6,557 nucleotides of DNA from JBHFEI01 sp041928815 (GTDB lineage: Bacteria; Pseudomonadota; Alphaproteobacteria; Rhizobiales; Rhizobiaceae), in NCBI RefSeq assembly GCF_041928815.1, contig NZ_JBHFEI010000039.1, positions 1 to 6,557 of the forward strand. The letters run 5' to 3'. Positions 6,227 to 6,557 of the stretch are shown here, in pieces. Position numbers and translations under genes: made by a program. The notes beneath the pieces are model-generated. The model was not told where the DNA came from. It ran no database searches and saw nothing but the letters and a program-made list of their open reading frames with translations. Numbering within the stretch: position 1 is the first letter of the stretch; each line of letters opens with the position of its first letter.

Positions 6227-6493
6227 CTAATGCCCCCGCTCTGGGTCGACGCGGGCCGAGGTCGCGAGGTCGAAAGCGGCGAGCACGTTTTGCGCATACC
6301 GCCGTTGCTCGGCCTCGCTCGAACCCGACGCATGAAGGTCCATGAGGCGCAGGCTGGTGAAGGCGAGCACGACGCCACGACAGACCGACAAAAGGGCATT
6401 GCGTGTTTCACTCTGGAGGTTGTCCAGGCCACTTTCGGTGACTATCAGGCCGATCGTTTCCCCGGTGTCGCGGGCTTGGTTATCCAAGCTCAT
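6227..6493 (-). CDS. Hypothetical phage protein (88 aa), start altered by IS junction
   Basis: I do not recognise this protein. It reads MSLDNQARDTGETIGLIV and then appears helical, with SETRNALLSVCRGVVLAF near the middle and EAEQRRYAQNVLAAFDLATS near the end. It could be a small helical protein of the tail gene region. The first three residues lie inside the IstB-like fragment, there is no ribosome site before the ATG at 6493, and an in-frame TAA lies just upstream. The native start has probably been removed by the rearrangement at about 6480. It ends 25 bases before the next candidate start, with an AGGAGG overlapping its stop codon. Confidence 0.5.
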   Translation of the reverse strand: MSLDNQARDTGETIGLIVTESGLDNLQSETRNALLSVCRGVVLAFTSLRLMDLHASGSSEAEQRRYAQNVLAAFDLATSARVDPERGH

Positions 6494-6557
6494 CGAGAAT
6501 TAGCAGATCGAGACGGACCAGCGTCTCGGCAATCTGGCCTGCCTTGCCTTTTGCCTT
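6480..6557 (-). mobile_element. IS21-family istB ATPase fragment (truncated)
   Basis: Entering from the window edge, 25 codons read KAKGKAGQIAETLVRLD followed by LLILDELG and a TAA at 6480-6482. This closely resembles the stretch of IstB, the AAA+ helper ATPase of IS21-family transposition, that ends in the Walker B motif (hydrophobic LLILDE). In intact IstB the next residues would be a Tyr and LPF. Here the frame breaks at once into phage sequence, so roughly the last third of the protein and the IS end are missing. The rest of the element would lie beyond 6557 and cannot be seen. Confidence 0.7.

Larger units (their letters stand above)
969..6493 (-). mobile_element. Prophage remnant: tail morphogenesis module
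   Basis: All genes in this span lie on one strand with short gaps or overlaps. They follow the siphovirus order of chaperone, minor tail protein, tape measure, then later tail proteins. Head, portal, terminase, major tail, tail tip, lysis, integrase and repressor genes are not in the window. The upstream side is cut off by an IstB-like fragment and the downstream side meets a host BON gene. Several apparent frameshifts suggest decay. No attachment-site repeat could be identified. Whether more of the prophage exists beyond the window cannot be seen. Confidence 0.8.

Noticed and set aside
5974..6432. N-terminal extension of the chaperone frame up to 6432 (296 residues in all)
   Set aside because: Residues 1-75 are antisense-like Ser/Arg/Pro-rich sequence that overlaps the 88-residue ORF in another frame, and the next part belongs to the separate small gene. 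The ATG at 5973 has a proper ribosome site.

Overview
The window looks like part of an alphaproteobacterial chromosome, most likely a member of the Rhizobiales. The clues are GC-rich coding sequence, an EcfG-type general-stress promoter (GGAAC-N17-CGTT) and phage tail genes of the type found in rhizobial prophages. The genus cannot be fixed from the sequence alone.

Left part (1-960, + strand): a gene-free stretch, then a host-type BON-domain gene. I place its start at 350, downstream of an EcfG-like promoter at 295-320. It ends at a strong hairpin terminator (926-954). Its ORF could be opened at 290, but that ATG lies upstream of the promoter.

Middle and right part (969-6493, all - strand): a compact prophage tail module, read from high to low coordinates. 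Its order is a small unknown ORF, a small frame-disrupted ORF, a tail assembly chaperone, a minor tail protein, the tape measure protein and a conserved tail protein. It ends with a small orphan ORF and a protein that resembles N-terminal-nucleophile (HslV/proteasome-beta-like) hydrolases. The genes overlap or abut (ATGA, TAATG), as in one transcript. Their promoter is not in the window.

The tape measure gene appears to be one original reading frame (about 811 codons) that is now disturbed. A compensating +1/-1 pair scrambles about 35 residues near the N terminus. A further -1 shift near 3503 detaches the C-terminal third, which carries an M15-type peptidoglycan peptidase domain. The small gene ahead of the chaperone has a similar shift. 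These are either decay of a prophage remnant or small indel errors in the sequence.

Right edge (6480-6557): 25 codons that resemble IstB, the ATPase of IS21-family elements. They stop right after the Walker B motif, where phage sequence begins. So the upstream side of the module was cut by an IS21-linked rearrangement, and no head, major tail, tail tip or lysis genes are visible. The segment reads as a prophage remnant between a host stress gene and an insertion-sequence scar.
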